From contig CAVPVY010000005.1 in the NCBI GenBank assembly GCA_963709355.1, positions 248,001 to 312,000 of the forward strand: 64,000 bases of DNA, written 5' to 3'. Below are positions 46,001-53,486 of the stretch, piece by piece (position 1 is the first letter of the stretch; each line of letters starts with the position of its first letter). The translations under genes were made by a program, and so were the position numbers. Below the pieces are notes generated by a model. The model saw only the letters and a list, made by a program, of their open reading frames with translations, did not search any database and was not told the DNA's origin. This DNA is from PLOWO2-12-38-17 sp963709355. Lineage in GTDB: Bacteria > Planctomycetota > Brocadiia > Brocadiales > Brocadiaceae.

Positions 46001-46456
46001 CATCTTGCAGATTATTCCAGATTGGAGAAGACAACAAAAGACCTTACAAGCAAAGGAGTGGTTTTCTGCCTCAGACAAAAGGGGGATGGTTCTGGTTGCG
46101 AGAAGGTAAACCCATTACAGCCTTATTTCCTGGTCTATGTGAGAGACGACGGAGTTGTTCGGTATACGTTTACCCAGCCAAAACAGATACTGGACATGTA
46201 TCGCCTGCTTTGCTCAGGCAAGACATCTCCGTATAAAGCGCTATGCCGTTTATTTGACGAACAGACCAACAATGGCAATAATATGAAGGAATATAGCAAC
46301 TTGCTTGGGAAGGCCGTGGATGCCATTATAAACACGTTCAGAAAGAGGGTCATGAACCATTTATTTTCTGGAAGAAACGCCATACTGCCCGACCAGCAAT
46401 CACAGGTATCAGAGACAACAGATTTTGAATTGATTACATGGTTGATTATAAAGTAG
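43060..46456 (+). pseudogene. PLD-nuclease/SNF2-type helicase of a restriction system, frameshifted
   Basis: A large defence-type protein. The N-terminal phospholipase D-like domain has LLHGKLYHIDN and GSSNFTVKG (about 124-153). The SNF2-like helicase has Walker A IIADSVGLGKTF (about 271-282), VVIDESHNF, LLISATPVN, and the C-terminal lobe IATDCISEGQNLQDCDYLV with QRFGRIDRIGS. At 45694-45696 AAA should be AA: removing one A joins WPTDDLNKYINLKN to RVEARMALVDIAATTED and continues to 46456. The restored length is about 1,130 residues. Together with the next methylase gene it probably forms a two-gene restriction-modification or DISARM-like system. The break may be a sequence error. Confidence 0.82.
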
Positions 46457-46499
46457 ATGTCCATTTTCTTGACACAAACATAACTAATAGATTATTTCT

Positions 46500-46703
46500 A
46501 TGAAAACCCATACTCACGTTAAAGATATTTATCGCCTTGAAGATATTATTAACAAGCAGGAAAAAGACCACTAATTTAAAACCCTGCTGGACAAAGCCAG
46601 ATTTAGGATTGCAATTGCAAGACAAAGGGTGATGCAGTTGCCAACCAGACCAGGGCGCATTTACAAAAAATATTGCAAATACTTCCCCACTACAAAATGT
46701 TAA
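46500..46703 (+). pseudogene. Possible small gene with a one-base deletion
   Basis: Between the helicase and methylase genes, an ATG at 46500 opens MKTHTHVKDIYRLEDIINKQ. Adding one A in the AAAA run near 46577-46580 would let it continue as LKTLLDKARFRIAIARQR to a stop at about 46703, roughly 67 residues of basic, helical sequence. I do not recognise it, and chance cannot be ruled out. Confidence 0.3.
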
Positions 46704-46706
46704 AGT

Positions 46707-49700
46707 ATGTCAAAAGAACATAAAGAACGCATTCAACAACGAATAAATGCCTTTGTCACAGGCAGCCTTGCCGATAACGCCCTTGCATTGTTTAAAGAAT
46801 TGGGTTACGAAAGCAATAAACGAATAGCCCTCGACAAAGGCGCATTTGAAGGACTGTTTGCCGAACACCATACAGTCGATGCGCAAAAGGCATTGATTAG
46901 CGACTGGCTATCCGCCGATTATCTCTTTCAATTAACTGAAGATGAAATCTCACATCAGAAATCACTATTTTCAGTAAATCAATACAACCCGAATGAGTAT
47001 CAATCGTACTCCTTCGTGGCAATTGAATTGAAAAATGAACACTACGCCAGAGGAAGACTTTCACAAATTACTCGTGAAGTAAATAAGCTTTTCCCCATGC
47101 CGGTAATGATCCTGTTCAAGCACGGCAACACGCTAACCCTTTCCATAATCAATAGACGCTTACACAAACGGGATGAATCAAAAGATGTCCTGGAAAAGGT
47201 TACCCTCATCAAAGACATCAAAATTCCCATGTTAAAGTCCTCTGAAATGCCACCAAAAAAGCACAACCAATTCCCCCTTAACAAAGGGGGCAAGGGGGAT
47301 GTCACCCACCGGGCACACATTGAAATCCTTTTCGACATTTCGTTTGATGAACTCAAAAACAAACACGGCTTCACCAATTTTGTGGAGATGCACGCGGCTT
47401 GGCAGAAAACGCTTGACACCAAAGAACTCAACAAAAGGTTTTATGAAGAACTTTTCTATTGGTATCTATGGGCTGTCGAGAAAGTTGAATTTCCGCAGAT
47501 ACGACCTAAAGAGGATTTAATACCTGATGAAGCCCATCAAAGCGAAAGTGTAATTAGATTGCTTACTCGTTTACTCTTTTGCTGGTTCATGAAAGAGAAG
47601 CAGGAATTGATTCCTGAGCTTTTATTTGATAAAAAAGAGGTTGCAAAAATCTTAATTGATTTTTCTCCTGAAAATGAAAAGAGTTCTGTTTTCTACAGGG
47701 CTATACTTCAAAATTTATTTTTTGCCACTTTGAATGTTCCCATCAAAAACAGGAAATATATCCGTGAATCTTTTCAGGGGAAGAATAAGGATTACGGCAA
47801 CCAATATGTCTATCGTTATCAGAGTGAGTTTGCCGATGCAAAAGAAAATCTGAAATTGTTCAAAGACATTCCTTTTCTTAATGGTGGTTTGTTTGAATGT
47901 CTGGATGAAGTTCCAGAGAATGACGATGAAAAGGAAATCCGCCTGGATGGATTTTCATCAAAAGAAAAGAAGCAGGCATTTGTTCCTGATTATCTTTTCT
48001 GGGATGAGCACAAAGGAATTGATCTGAGTGAGGAATTGGACAATCCACGAAAGAAAAATGAAACTGTCAATGGCATTATTGACATTCTGAATTCATACAA
48101 ATTCACCATTGAAGAAAACACGCCGTTGGAAGAAGAGATTGCTCTTGACCCTGAACTGCTTGGCAAGGTGTTTGAAAGTTTGCTGGCTTATTACAATCCT
48201 GATACAAAGGCAAATGCACGAAAGCAAACAGGCAGCTTTTACACACCTCGTGAAGTTGTAAACTACATGGTTGATGAATCGCTGATTGCGGCTTTCCAGC
48301 ATAAATTGAGCAATGCAGGGATTACGGAAAATGTTGAACGGCGTTTGCGTAATTTAATCAGCTACAATGAAACTGAAAATCCATTTACGGAAAAGGAAAC
48401 CAATGTCGTCATTCAGGCATTAGAAAATCTGAAAGTTCTTGACCCTGCTTGCGGTTCTGGCGCTTTCCCAATGGGTATTCTGCATAAGCTGGTTTGGATA
48501 CTTCGTAAGGTTGACCCTGAAAACAAGATTTGGTTTGAAAGCATAATCAAACGCTTGCCTACATACGCACAGCCGGAAATGCGAAAAAAACTGGAAGGAG
48601 AAAACTGGGATTATCTCCGAAAACTTGGCGTCGTTCAGCAATCTGTTTATGGGGTGGACATTCAGCCAATAGCCATACAAATTGCAAAATTACGCTTCTT
48701 TATATCATTGCTTGTTGATCAGGACATCAAAGGAAATGAACAGAATAATTTCGGGGTGCTGCCTTTGCCTAATCTCGATTTCAAGCTCGTATCTGCGAAT
48801 ACATTGATTGGAGCGCCAGAGCAAAATCATCAGAATTATGGTCGGTTGTTTTTTGCACAAGATGAGTTCTTTGACACCTTCAATAAACTTACCGGACAGT
48901 ATTTTGGAACCTACGAACCGGCAGAAAAAAAGAAGCTCACTAAGAAGATTGAAAAACTTGTAAGCGGCAAGGTGCAGGAAAAAGTAGATGAAATACAACG
49001 CCTGAGCACACATGCCGATGAGCGTTTTAGCAAGCATCTTGCTGAAAAAAACAAAGCCCTTATTGAGCAAAAGGCGTGCGATGCTAAATTATGGAAAAGT
49101 TATAATAACATGTTCAAGCACGAAAGTGTAGGTTTCTTTGAAATCAAATATTTTTTCCCTGAAGCGAAAGAAGGTTTTGATGTGGTGATTGGGAACCCAC
49201 CGTATGGAGGCACTTATCCGTCTGAGTATAAAGAATATTTTCAGGCAAATTATGAATCAGCAAAGACAATTACAGGAAGGCAAAAGGGATCAATTGATAC
49301 ATTTTCTCTTTTTATTGATAAAGGGTTGAATGTTGCGAATAATAGTTCTGTTCTTACGTATATAGTTTCAATGGCAGTTACCTCAAGCGATTCTATGACT
49401 GCCCTTCATAATATGATATTCGGGTTATGTGAAACTATTTATGTTTCAACATATTCCAACCGTCCCAAAAAGATATTTGACAATGCTGACCAGCGTGTTG
49501 CAATTATCAGTTGTCAAAAAAACGGTAAGCCTACAAAAAATCTGTTTACTACTAAAGTAAACAAAAGGTACGAAAATACAAGCGTTCAAGAAGTAATTGA
49601 CGAACTGAAATATGTTAATAGTTTTCCCTTTGTCAAATATGGAAGGATTCCCAAAGTTGGAACAGACATTGAGTTATCTATCCTTGACAAGATTTACAAA

Positions 49701-50225
49701 TCAAAAACAACACTTTCTGATTTATTTGATGAAAAAGGCAAGCCTGTATACTATAGAAGTTCAGGCGGGCGTTACTATAACATCATCACAAACTATTCAA
49801 CAGGTTCAACAAAGGAAAAAAGTATTGTTGTTAAGTCAAAATACAGAGATTTGATAACAGCAATCTTAAGTAGCAACTTATATTTTTGGTTTTATCATAT
49901 TTACTCAAACAATCTTGACTTAAAGTCTTATGAATTAGAAATCTTTCCTATTCCCATTGAAAATATTAGTCAAGAAGATATCGAAAATATTGAAGGAATT
50001 TACAATGAATATTTAAAGGACCTGCATAAACATTCCAAGCTAAAAAAGGTTAATTATGCGCATGTTTCAGAATATCGCGAATATTACGCCCGATATTCAA
50101 AGCACATAATAGACAAAATAGACATGGCAATCAAAGAGCCGTATAATTTGACAGATGAAGAAATTAATTTCATCATCAATTATGATTTGGAATTTAGGAT
50201 TGACGATGAAGACGAAAGCGATTAA
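46707..50225 (+). CDS. Eco57I-type DNA adenine methylase/restriction protein
   Basis: A 1,172-residue protein. The N-terminal region of about 250 residues has no clear motif (VAIELKNEHYARGRLSQITR). It is followed by a class I methyltransferase core with motif I LDPACGSGAFPMGILHKL (about 577-594) and the amino-methylase motif IV GNPPYGG (about 829-835). A C-terminal target-recognition region runs to the end. This layout is that of type IIG/Eco57I and PglX-like enzymes that make N6-methyladenine. The gene follows the PLD-helicase gene. Residues near 190-200 (QFPLNKGGKGD) are an in-frame repeat insertion. Confidence 0.88.
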   Translation: MSKEHKERIQQRINAFVTGSLADNALALFKELGYESNKRIALDKGAFEGLFAEHHTVDAQKALISDWLSADYLFQLTEDEISHQKSLFSVNQYNPNEYQSYSFVAIELKNEHYARGRLSQITREVNKLFPMPVMILFKHGNTLTLSIINRRLHKRDESKDVLEKVTLIKDIKIPMLKSSEMPPKKHNQFPLNKGGKGDVTHRAHIEILFDISFDELKNKHGFTNFVEMHAAWQKTLDTKELNKRFYEELFYWYLWAVEKVEFPQIRPKEDLIPDEAHQSESVIRLLTRLLFCWFMKEKQELIPELLFDKKEVAKILIDFSPENEKSSVFYRAILQNLFFATLNVPIKNRKYIRESFQGKNKDYGNQYVYRYQSEFADAKENLKLFKDIPFLNGGLFECLDEVPENDDEKEIRLDGFSSKEKKQAFVPDYLFWDEHKGIDLSEELDNPRKKNETVNGIIDILNSYKFTIEENTPLEEEIALDPELLGKVFESLLAYYNPDTKANARKQTGSFYTPREVVNYMVDESLIAAFQHKLSNAGITENVERRLRNLISYNETENPFTEKETNVVIQALENLKVLDPACGSGAFPMGILHKLVWILRKVDPENKIWFESIIKRLPTYAQPEMRKKLEGENWDYLRKLGVVQQSVYGVDIQPIAIQIAKLRFFISLLVDQDIKGNEQNNFGVLPLPNLDFKLVSANTLIGAPEQNHQNYGRLFFAQDEFFDTFNKLTGQYFGTYEPAEKKKLTKKIEKLVSGKVQEKVDEIQRLSTHADERFSKHLAEKNKALIEQKACDAKLWKSYNNMFKHESVGFFEIKYFFPEAKEGFDVVIGNPPYGGTYPSEYKEYFQANYESAKTITGRQKGSIDTFSLFIDKGLNVANNSSVLTYIVSMAVTSSDSMTALHNMIFGLCETIYVSTYSNRPKKIFDNADQRVAIISCQKNGKPTKNLFTTKVNKRYENTSVQEVIDELKYVNSFPFVKYGRIPKVGTDIELSILDKIYKSKTTLSDLFDEKGKPVYYRSSGGRYYNIITNYSTGSTKEKSIVVKSKYRDLITAILSSNLYFWFYHIYSNNLDLKSYELEIFPIPIENISQEDIENIEGIYNEYLKDLHKHSKLKKVNYAHVSEYREYYARYSKHIIDKIDMAIKEPYNLTDEEINFIINYDLEFRIDDEDESD
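47273..47290. repeat. In-frame palindromic repeat inside the methylase gene
   Basis: CCCCCTTAACAAAGGGGG forms a 7-bp stem (CCCCCTT/AAGGGGG) with a 4-base loop and is followed by CAAGGGGGAT. This is the core of the well-known dispersed CCCCCTT...AAGGGGG repeat, here translated as FPLNKGGKGD within the methylase. Confidence 0.75.
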
Positions 50226-50259
50226 ATAAGACAGAAATTCGTTCCCTTGTATTTGCTGG

Positions 50260-50279
50260 ATTCCCACTTTCGTGGGAAT
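50260..50279. repeat. Hairpin repeat after the methylase gene
   Basis: ATTCCCAC-TTTC-GTGGGAAT, a perfect 8-bp stem. It is the typical core of the dispersed GGATTCCC...GGGAATG repeat. It lies 34 bp after the methylase stop and could also act as a transcription-end hairpin, though no T-run follows directly. Confidence 0.65.
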
Positions 50280-50299
50280 GCCTTTTATAACAAGAAGAT

Positions 50300-50482
50300 G
50301 CCGATTCTGAAGGCAAATAGACGTTATGGTTTACAAACTTTACGGATTAACCTACGAAGAAGTAAAAATCATAGAGTCTGTGTTTACAATGAGTGAGGTG
50401 GGGTATGAGGCATTTGAAGTAAAATAAAAAATACTAATATTATATGTTTGTTGACAGGTTAGCGTGTTTTTTTATACATTTA
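50300..50482 (+). repeat. Direct repeat A: relic of a methylase C-terminus
   Basis: It encodes VMVYKLYGLTYEEVKIIESVF and ends with a stop at 50427. It is highly similar to 51078-51271. The peptide is a typical tail of Eco57I/TaqI-like methylases, yet no gene leads into it. With copy B it brackets the RelE-type toxin-antitoxin pair. Confidence 0.75.
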
Positions 50483-50509
50483 CAACATGAAATTGTATAA
50501 AAATATAGT

Positions 50510-50554
50510 TTTTTGGAAAATCTCAATATAAACAATACTTATTTAAAGAAGGAG
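50510..50554 (+). repeat. 45-bp leader repeat, first copy
   Basis: TTTTTGGAAAATCTCAATAT, continuing to AAAGAAGGAG, is identical in all 45 positions to 52510-52554. It ends in the AAGGAG ribosome binding site and lies directly before the first antitoxin gene. It probably carries promoter or regulatory information. Confidence 0.85.
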
Positions 50555-50560
50555 TGACTT

Positions 50561-50761
50561 ATGGGAGCAAAAGGAGCAACAGCAGAGGTTTTTTTAGCGG
50601 CTTTTAAAACATTACCGCAAAAGGAGCAGGATGTTTTTTTGTCATCTATATTAAAGGACAAAAGAGTTCGCGAAGATCTGATAGATATAGCCATAGCCGA
50701 AAGCAGGACAAAAGATAAGAGCAGACCATTCAGAGACTTTTTAAAAGAGCATGGCAATTAA
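50561..50761 (+). CDS. Antitoxin of a RelE-type pair
   Basis: A 66-residue, mainly helical protein (EVFLAAFKTLPQKEQDVFLS, DLIDIAIAESRTKDKSRPFR) encoded immediately before the toxin. Its stop is directly followed by the toxin ATG. The antitoxin family is not one I can name, but size, position and basic/helical tail suit a type II antitoxin. It is led by the shared 45-bp leader. Confidence 0.75.
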   Translation: MGAKGATAEVFLAAFKTLPQKEQDVFLSSILKDKRVREDLIDIAIAESRTKDKSRPFRDFLKEHGN

Positions 50762-51019
50762 ATGGACAAATATTCTGTTGAGATAATCTCTAAGGCAGAA
50801 AAAGAGTTTATGAAACTGCCTGAATCCGCGAGGGTAAAGATTCGCAAACAGATACTTTCACTTGAAGAAAATCCCAGACCGTTTGGGTATAAAAAACTAA
50901 AAGAAACAGAATACTATAGAATAAGAAGAGGCGATTATAGAGTTGTTTACAGCATTGATGATAAAGCAAAATCTGTAAAAGTGCTGTCAATCGCCCACAG
51001 AAAAGATGTTTACAGATGA
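50762..51019 (+). CDS. RelE/ParE-family toxin
   Basis: An 85-residue protein with the RelE fold pattern: YSVEIISKAEKEFMKLPESA, LEENPRPFGYKKLK, YYRIRRGDYRVVYSIDD and VLSIAHRKDVYR. In RelE-type toxins the basic and Tyr/Arg residues of the C-terminal half cut ribosome-bound mRNA. It starts right at the antitoxin stop, so the two are coupled. The module sits between two copies of a methylase-tail relic. Confidence 0.92.
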   Translation: MDKYSVEIISKAEKEFMKLPESARVKIRKQILSLEENPRPFGYKKLKETEYYRIRRGDYRVVYSIDDKAKSVKVLSIAHRKDVYR

Positions 51020-51216
51020 CTCGGTCTTTTTCTCTCTCGTTAACAAAATCCTTTCCCTCAAACAAAAAGACCACCACGCCGATATTTTCGGCATTAGAGA
51101 AGCAAATTGACGTTATGGTTTACAAACTTTATGGCCTTACCTATGAAGAAGTAAAAATCATAGAGCCTGAGTTTGCCATGAGTGCGGTGGATTATGAGGC
51201 ATTTCAAGTAAAATAA
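51019..51216 (+). pseudogene. Remnant of a methylase/restriction protein C-terminus
   Basis: Directly after the toxin stop, one frame reads SVFFSLVNKILSLKQKDHHADI. After a one-base shift near 51090 it continues as ALEKQIDVMVYKLYGL and TYEEVKIIEPEFAMS to a stop at 51216. This is a standard C-terminal end of Eco57I-type proteins. No upstream part of such a gene is attached; the toxin-antitoxin pair occupies that place. Confidence 0.7.
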
Positions 51217-51271
51217 AAAACTACTAATGTTAGATGCTTGTTGCAGGTTAATCTATTTTTTTATACATTTA
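51078..51271 (+). repeat. Direct repeat B: relic of a methylase C-terminus
   Basis: Second copy of the 50300-50482 repeat, starting at GCCGAT and extending past the stop codon into TTTTTTTATACATTTA. The similarity therefore covers non-coding DNA too, which indicates duplication of a DNA segment rather than protein conservation alone. Confidence 0.75.
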
Positions 51272-51388
51272 TATTATAATTTTCATGACAGCCGCAGTAT
51301 AAGAACGCATATAAGTAGTATAATTTATATTGTACTTCTATCAATTAAGGAATTGAGAACTACACAGTTTTAAAGAGGAGTTTATATT

Positions 51389-51712
51389 ATGTATAATGGA
51401 CTTTGGACAATCGAATTTATTTCTACAATGAACCGTTTTGGTGCAGGAGTACTGGTTTTGTTGAATGATGGAAGACTTTTAGGTGGTGATAATGGATATT
51501 ATTATTCGGGTAGTTATAAAGTTGAACGCAACAATGTTCGAGGCAATGTTGCCATAACTCGTTTTAACAAGAACATAATTTCAGTATTTGGTGACATTGA
51601 TCAGTTTTCTTTCTCCTTTACGGGTCAGATAAAACTGGATTCAGTTGAGGCTGAAGCATCATTTGGAGATTTAAGAATCAAAATTATATGTAAGAAGAAG
51701 GTGGATCTGTAG
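51389..51712 (+). CDS. GrlR-family small beta-barrel protein
   Basis: A 107-residue protein resembling the GrlR regulator family: MYNGLWTIEFISTMNRFGAG, VLLNDGRLLGGDNGYYYSGS and FSFTGQIKLDSVEAEASFG. GrlR binds and blocks the transcription regulator GrlA in pathogenic E. coli, but members outside that setting have unknown partners. AGAGGAG lies about 8 bases upstream of the ATG. Its TAG overlaps the GTG of the RelA/SpoT gene by one base, pointing to a functional pair. Confidence 0.78.
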   Translation: MYNGLWTIEFISTMNRFGAGVLVLLNDGRLLGGDNGYYYSGSYKVERNNVRGNVAITRFNKNIISVFGDIDQFSFSFTGQIKLDSVEAEASFGDLRIKIICKKKVDL

Positions 51713-52341
51713 TGTTAAATCAGGACTATATAGTTCAACTGCGAAATGAGTATAACGGTAGAAAAGAGTTATTCAATCAACTCATCGATACTGCGAAAGT
51801 TATCATAAGCCAAGAAATTCAAAATCACAAGATAAAATATCATTCACTTATTCATAGGATAAAACCTTTTGATTCATTTGTTGAAAAAATTCAAAGAAAA
51901 GAAGTTAAAGAACCATTTCAAGAAATTATGGATGTAGTTGGTTTACGGATTGTATGTTTATTCCAGTCCGACGTGAAGGATATTGGAGCCATTGTGGAGA
52001 AGAGTTTCGAGATCCTAGAGGAAGATGACAAAATAAACAGTATAAATGTAAATATTTTTGGTTATATGTCATTGCATTATAAAGCTAAATTAAAGGACAT
52101 TCAGCCAGACTACAAGGATATCAAAGACATTCCATTTGAAATACAAATCAGAACTATAGCACAAGATGCCTGGGCTTCTATTTCACATTACTTGGACTAC
52201 AAAAATGAGACTGAGATTCCTATACAATTAAAGCGTGACTTCCATGCATTAAGTGGTCTTTTCTATGTAGCTGATACTCACTTTGAGATATTACGACAAG
52301 AGGTCACAAAGCACTACTTGAGTAAATCCGGCACAAAATGA
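51712..52341 (+). CDS. Small RelA/SpoT-domain nucleotide pyrophosphokinase
   Basis: A 209-residue stand-alone synthetase domain. Typical motifs are YHSLIHRIKPFDSFVEKI, DVVGLRIV (from about 74), GYMSLHY (from about 117) and FEIQIRTIAQDAWASISHYL (from about 142), where the Glu coordinates the metal. No HD hydrolase and no ACT or TGS regulatory domain is present. It could make (p)ppGpp, or be a toxic small alarmone synthetase that pyrophosphorylates other targets. Its GTG start overlaps the GrlR-like stop. It lies between two toxin-antitoxin cassettes. Confidence 0.85.
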   Translation: MLNQDYIVQLRNEYNGRKELFNQLIDTAKVIISQEIQNHKIKYHSLIHRIKPFDSFVEKIQRKEVKEPFQEIMDVVGLRIVCLFQSDVKDIGAIVEKSFEILEEDDKINSINVNIFGYMSLHYKAKLKDIQPDYKDIKDIPFEIQIRTIAQDAWASISHYLDYKNETEIPIQLKRDFHALSGLFYVADTHFEILRQEVTKHYLSKSGTK

Positions 52342-52361
52342 GAAGGGAGGCTAGGATTCAG

Positions 52362-52497
52362 TCCTTCATATTTCAATTATAGGATGCAGAAGAACCTTGA
52401 CCGCATGTAAATGGGGATACGTCAGACCAAAAATAATGAGTAGCGCGAAGAACAGAGAAATTGTAGTATTAAAAAACAATTAATTGCTGAATATTGA
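52362..52497. repeat. Direct repeat C flanking the MazEF cassette, left copy
   Basis: Segments CCTTCATATTTCAATTATAG, GGATGCAGAAGAAC, GTCAGACCAAAAATAATGA and AACAATTAATTGCTGAATAT occur in the same order at 53238-53446. The spacing differs because the right copy carries an inserted element. Confidence 0.75.
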
Positions 52498-52509
52498 TAA
52501 CAATGCGGG

Positions 52510-52554
52510 TTTTTGGAAAATCTCAATATAAACAATACTTATTTAAAGAAGGAG
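52510..52554 (+). repeat. 45-bp leader repeat, second copy
   Basis: Identical to 50510-50554 and exactly 2,000 bp away. It lies before the MazE-like antitoxin gene and ends in the same AAGGAG. The sequences on both sides of the leader differ between the two places. Confidence 0.85.
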
Positions 52555-52564
52555 AAAAACAGTT

Positions 52565-52801
52565 ATGGCAACATCTACGATTGAAGATATTGAAAAAAAG
52601 ATTAATGAATTATCCCGAGATGAGCAATTATGTTTGTTCGAACGGCTTGCGCATCAAATTAAAGGCGATGTATTAAATAAACAAAAAACTATAGAAGCCC
52701 AACTTACTGCAATGGCATTTGATCCAGAGATTCAACGTGAGATAAGAAAGATTAATTCTGAATTTACTGGTACTGAATTGGATGGGTTGGTAAAGGTCTA
52801 A
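52565..52801 (+). CDS. MazE-like antitoxin
   Basis: A 78-residue helical protein (MATSTIEDIEKKINELSRDE, LFERLAHQIKG) with a C-terminal part (IREIRKINSEFTG-like) suited to toxin binding. The family is not certain; similar short proteins precede MazF toxins. Its TAA overlaps the mazF ATG by one base. It is led by the shared 45-bp leader and an AAGGAG ribosome binding site. Confidence 0.8.
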   Translation: MATSTIEDIEKKINELSRDEQLCLFERLAHQIKGDVLNKQKTIEAQLTAMAFDPEIQREIRKINSEFTGTELDGLVKV

Positions 52802-53148
52802 TGGCTGTCAAGAGAGGGGAAATATACTTTGTAGATTTAAACCCTGCAAAAGGGAAAGAACAAACAGGGACACGACCAGTTTTGGTCTTATCCATAGATG
52901 CTATTAACAAACTACCCCTTGTGGTAACCGTAGTTGTTGGGACAAAAGGTGAAAACATTTCCCATGATTATCCCACAAATGTTCGTGTATCACCATCAGA
53001 GAGTGGCTTGCCAATGGAAACAGTCTTCCTCTGTTTTCAAATACGTTCGATAGACCAAGCCAGGTTTCCAAAACAACCCGATGGTAAGATTTCAGATGAA
53101 ATAATGAGAAAGATTGAAAATGCCGCAAGATATAGCCTTGGATTATAG
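52801..53148 (+). CDS. mazF: MazF/PemK-family toxin endoribonuclease
   Basis: A 115-residue protein with the MazF layout: VKRGEIYFVDLNPAKGKEQT, GTRPVLVLSIDAIN, VTVVVGTKG, GLPMETVFLCFQIRSIDQAR and DEIMRKIENAARYSLGL. MazF toxins cut mRNA at short specific sequences. The conserved Arg and Thr of the active site are present (GTRPVLVLS). It is coupled to the antitoxin gene. Confidence 0.93.
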   Translation: MAVKRGEIYFVDLNPAKGKEQTGTRPVLVLSIDAINKLPLVVTVVVGTKGENISHDYPTNVRVSPSESGLPMETVFLCFQIRSIDQARFPKQPDGKISDEIMRKIENAARYSLGL

Positions 53149-53237
53149 ATTTGTTGATTCATTCTAATTCGCTCAGAACGCATCATCATTGCATGGTATA
53201 TGAGTTATATATGGAAGGGGAAGAAGTCAGTGTAAGG

Positions 53238-53446
53238 CCTTCATATTTCAATTAGAGGATGCAGAAGAACTATGTCAGACCAAAAATAATGAAAGTAATA
53301 ATTCACCGCAGAGAACGCGGAGAAAATAATGCAAAGCATAAGAATCTTTAAAATCTTGTTTATATTACACTCGCACCCTTTGCAATCTTTGAGATCTCTG
53401 CATGGTGTTGAACTATTACAAGAAACAATTAATTGTTGAGTATTGA
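53238..53446. repeat. Direct repeat C flanking the MazEF cassette, right copy
   Basis: CCTTCATATTTCAATTAGAG, GTCAGACCAAAAATAATGA (53274-53292) and AACAATTAATTGTTGAGTAT (from 53424) match 52362-52497 in order. Between the second and third blocks sits the element at 53304-53407, which is absent from the left copy. Confidence 0.75.
53304..53407. mobile_element. MITE-like inverted-repeat element
   Basis: It begins with CACCGCAGAGAACGCGGAG and ends with TTTGAGATCTCTGCATGGTG, so the ends are imperfect inverted repeats (CACCGCAGAGA against CACCATGCAGAGA). It is about 104 bp with no coding capacity. It resembles the widespread CACCGCAGAGACGCAGAG intergenic element. Its presence in only one of two direct repeat copies shows that it inserted after the duplication. 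Confidence 0.6.
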
Positions 53447-53486
53447 ATGACGAAGGTTTGACCTTGCCCCACTTTAAGTATGATTT

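Larger units (their letters stand above)
53149..53486. other. Intergenic region with direct repeat and MITE-like element
   Basis: About 338 bp after mazF and before the htpG end. It holds the right copy of repeat C, itself interrupted by an inverted-repeat element (53304-53407). No gene or RNA is seen. Confidence 0.6.

Noticed and set aside
51016..51216. 66-codon frame after the RelE-type toxin as an independent gene
   Set aside because: The conserved part is the tail of a methylase family and needs a frame change to join its own upstream part; treated as a remnant.
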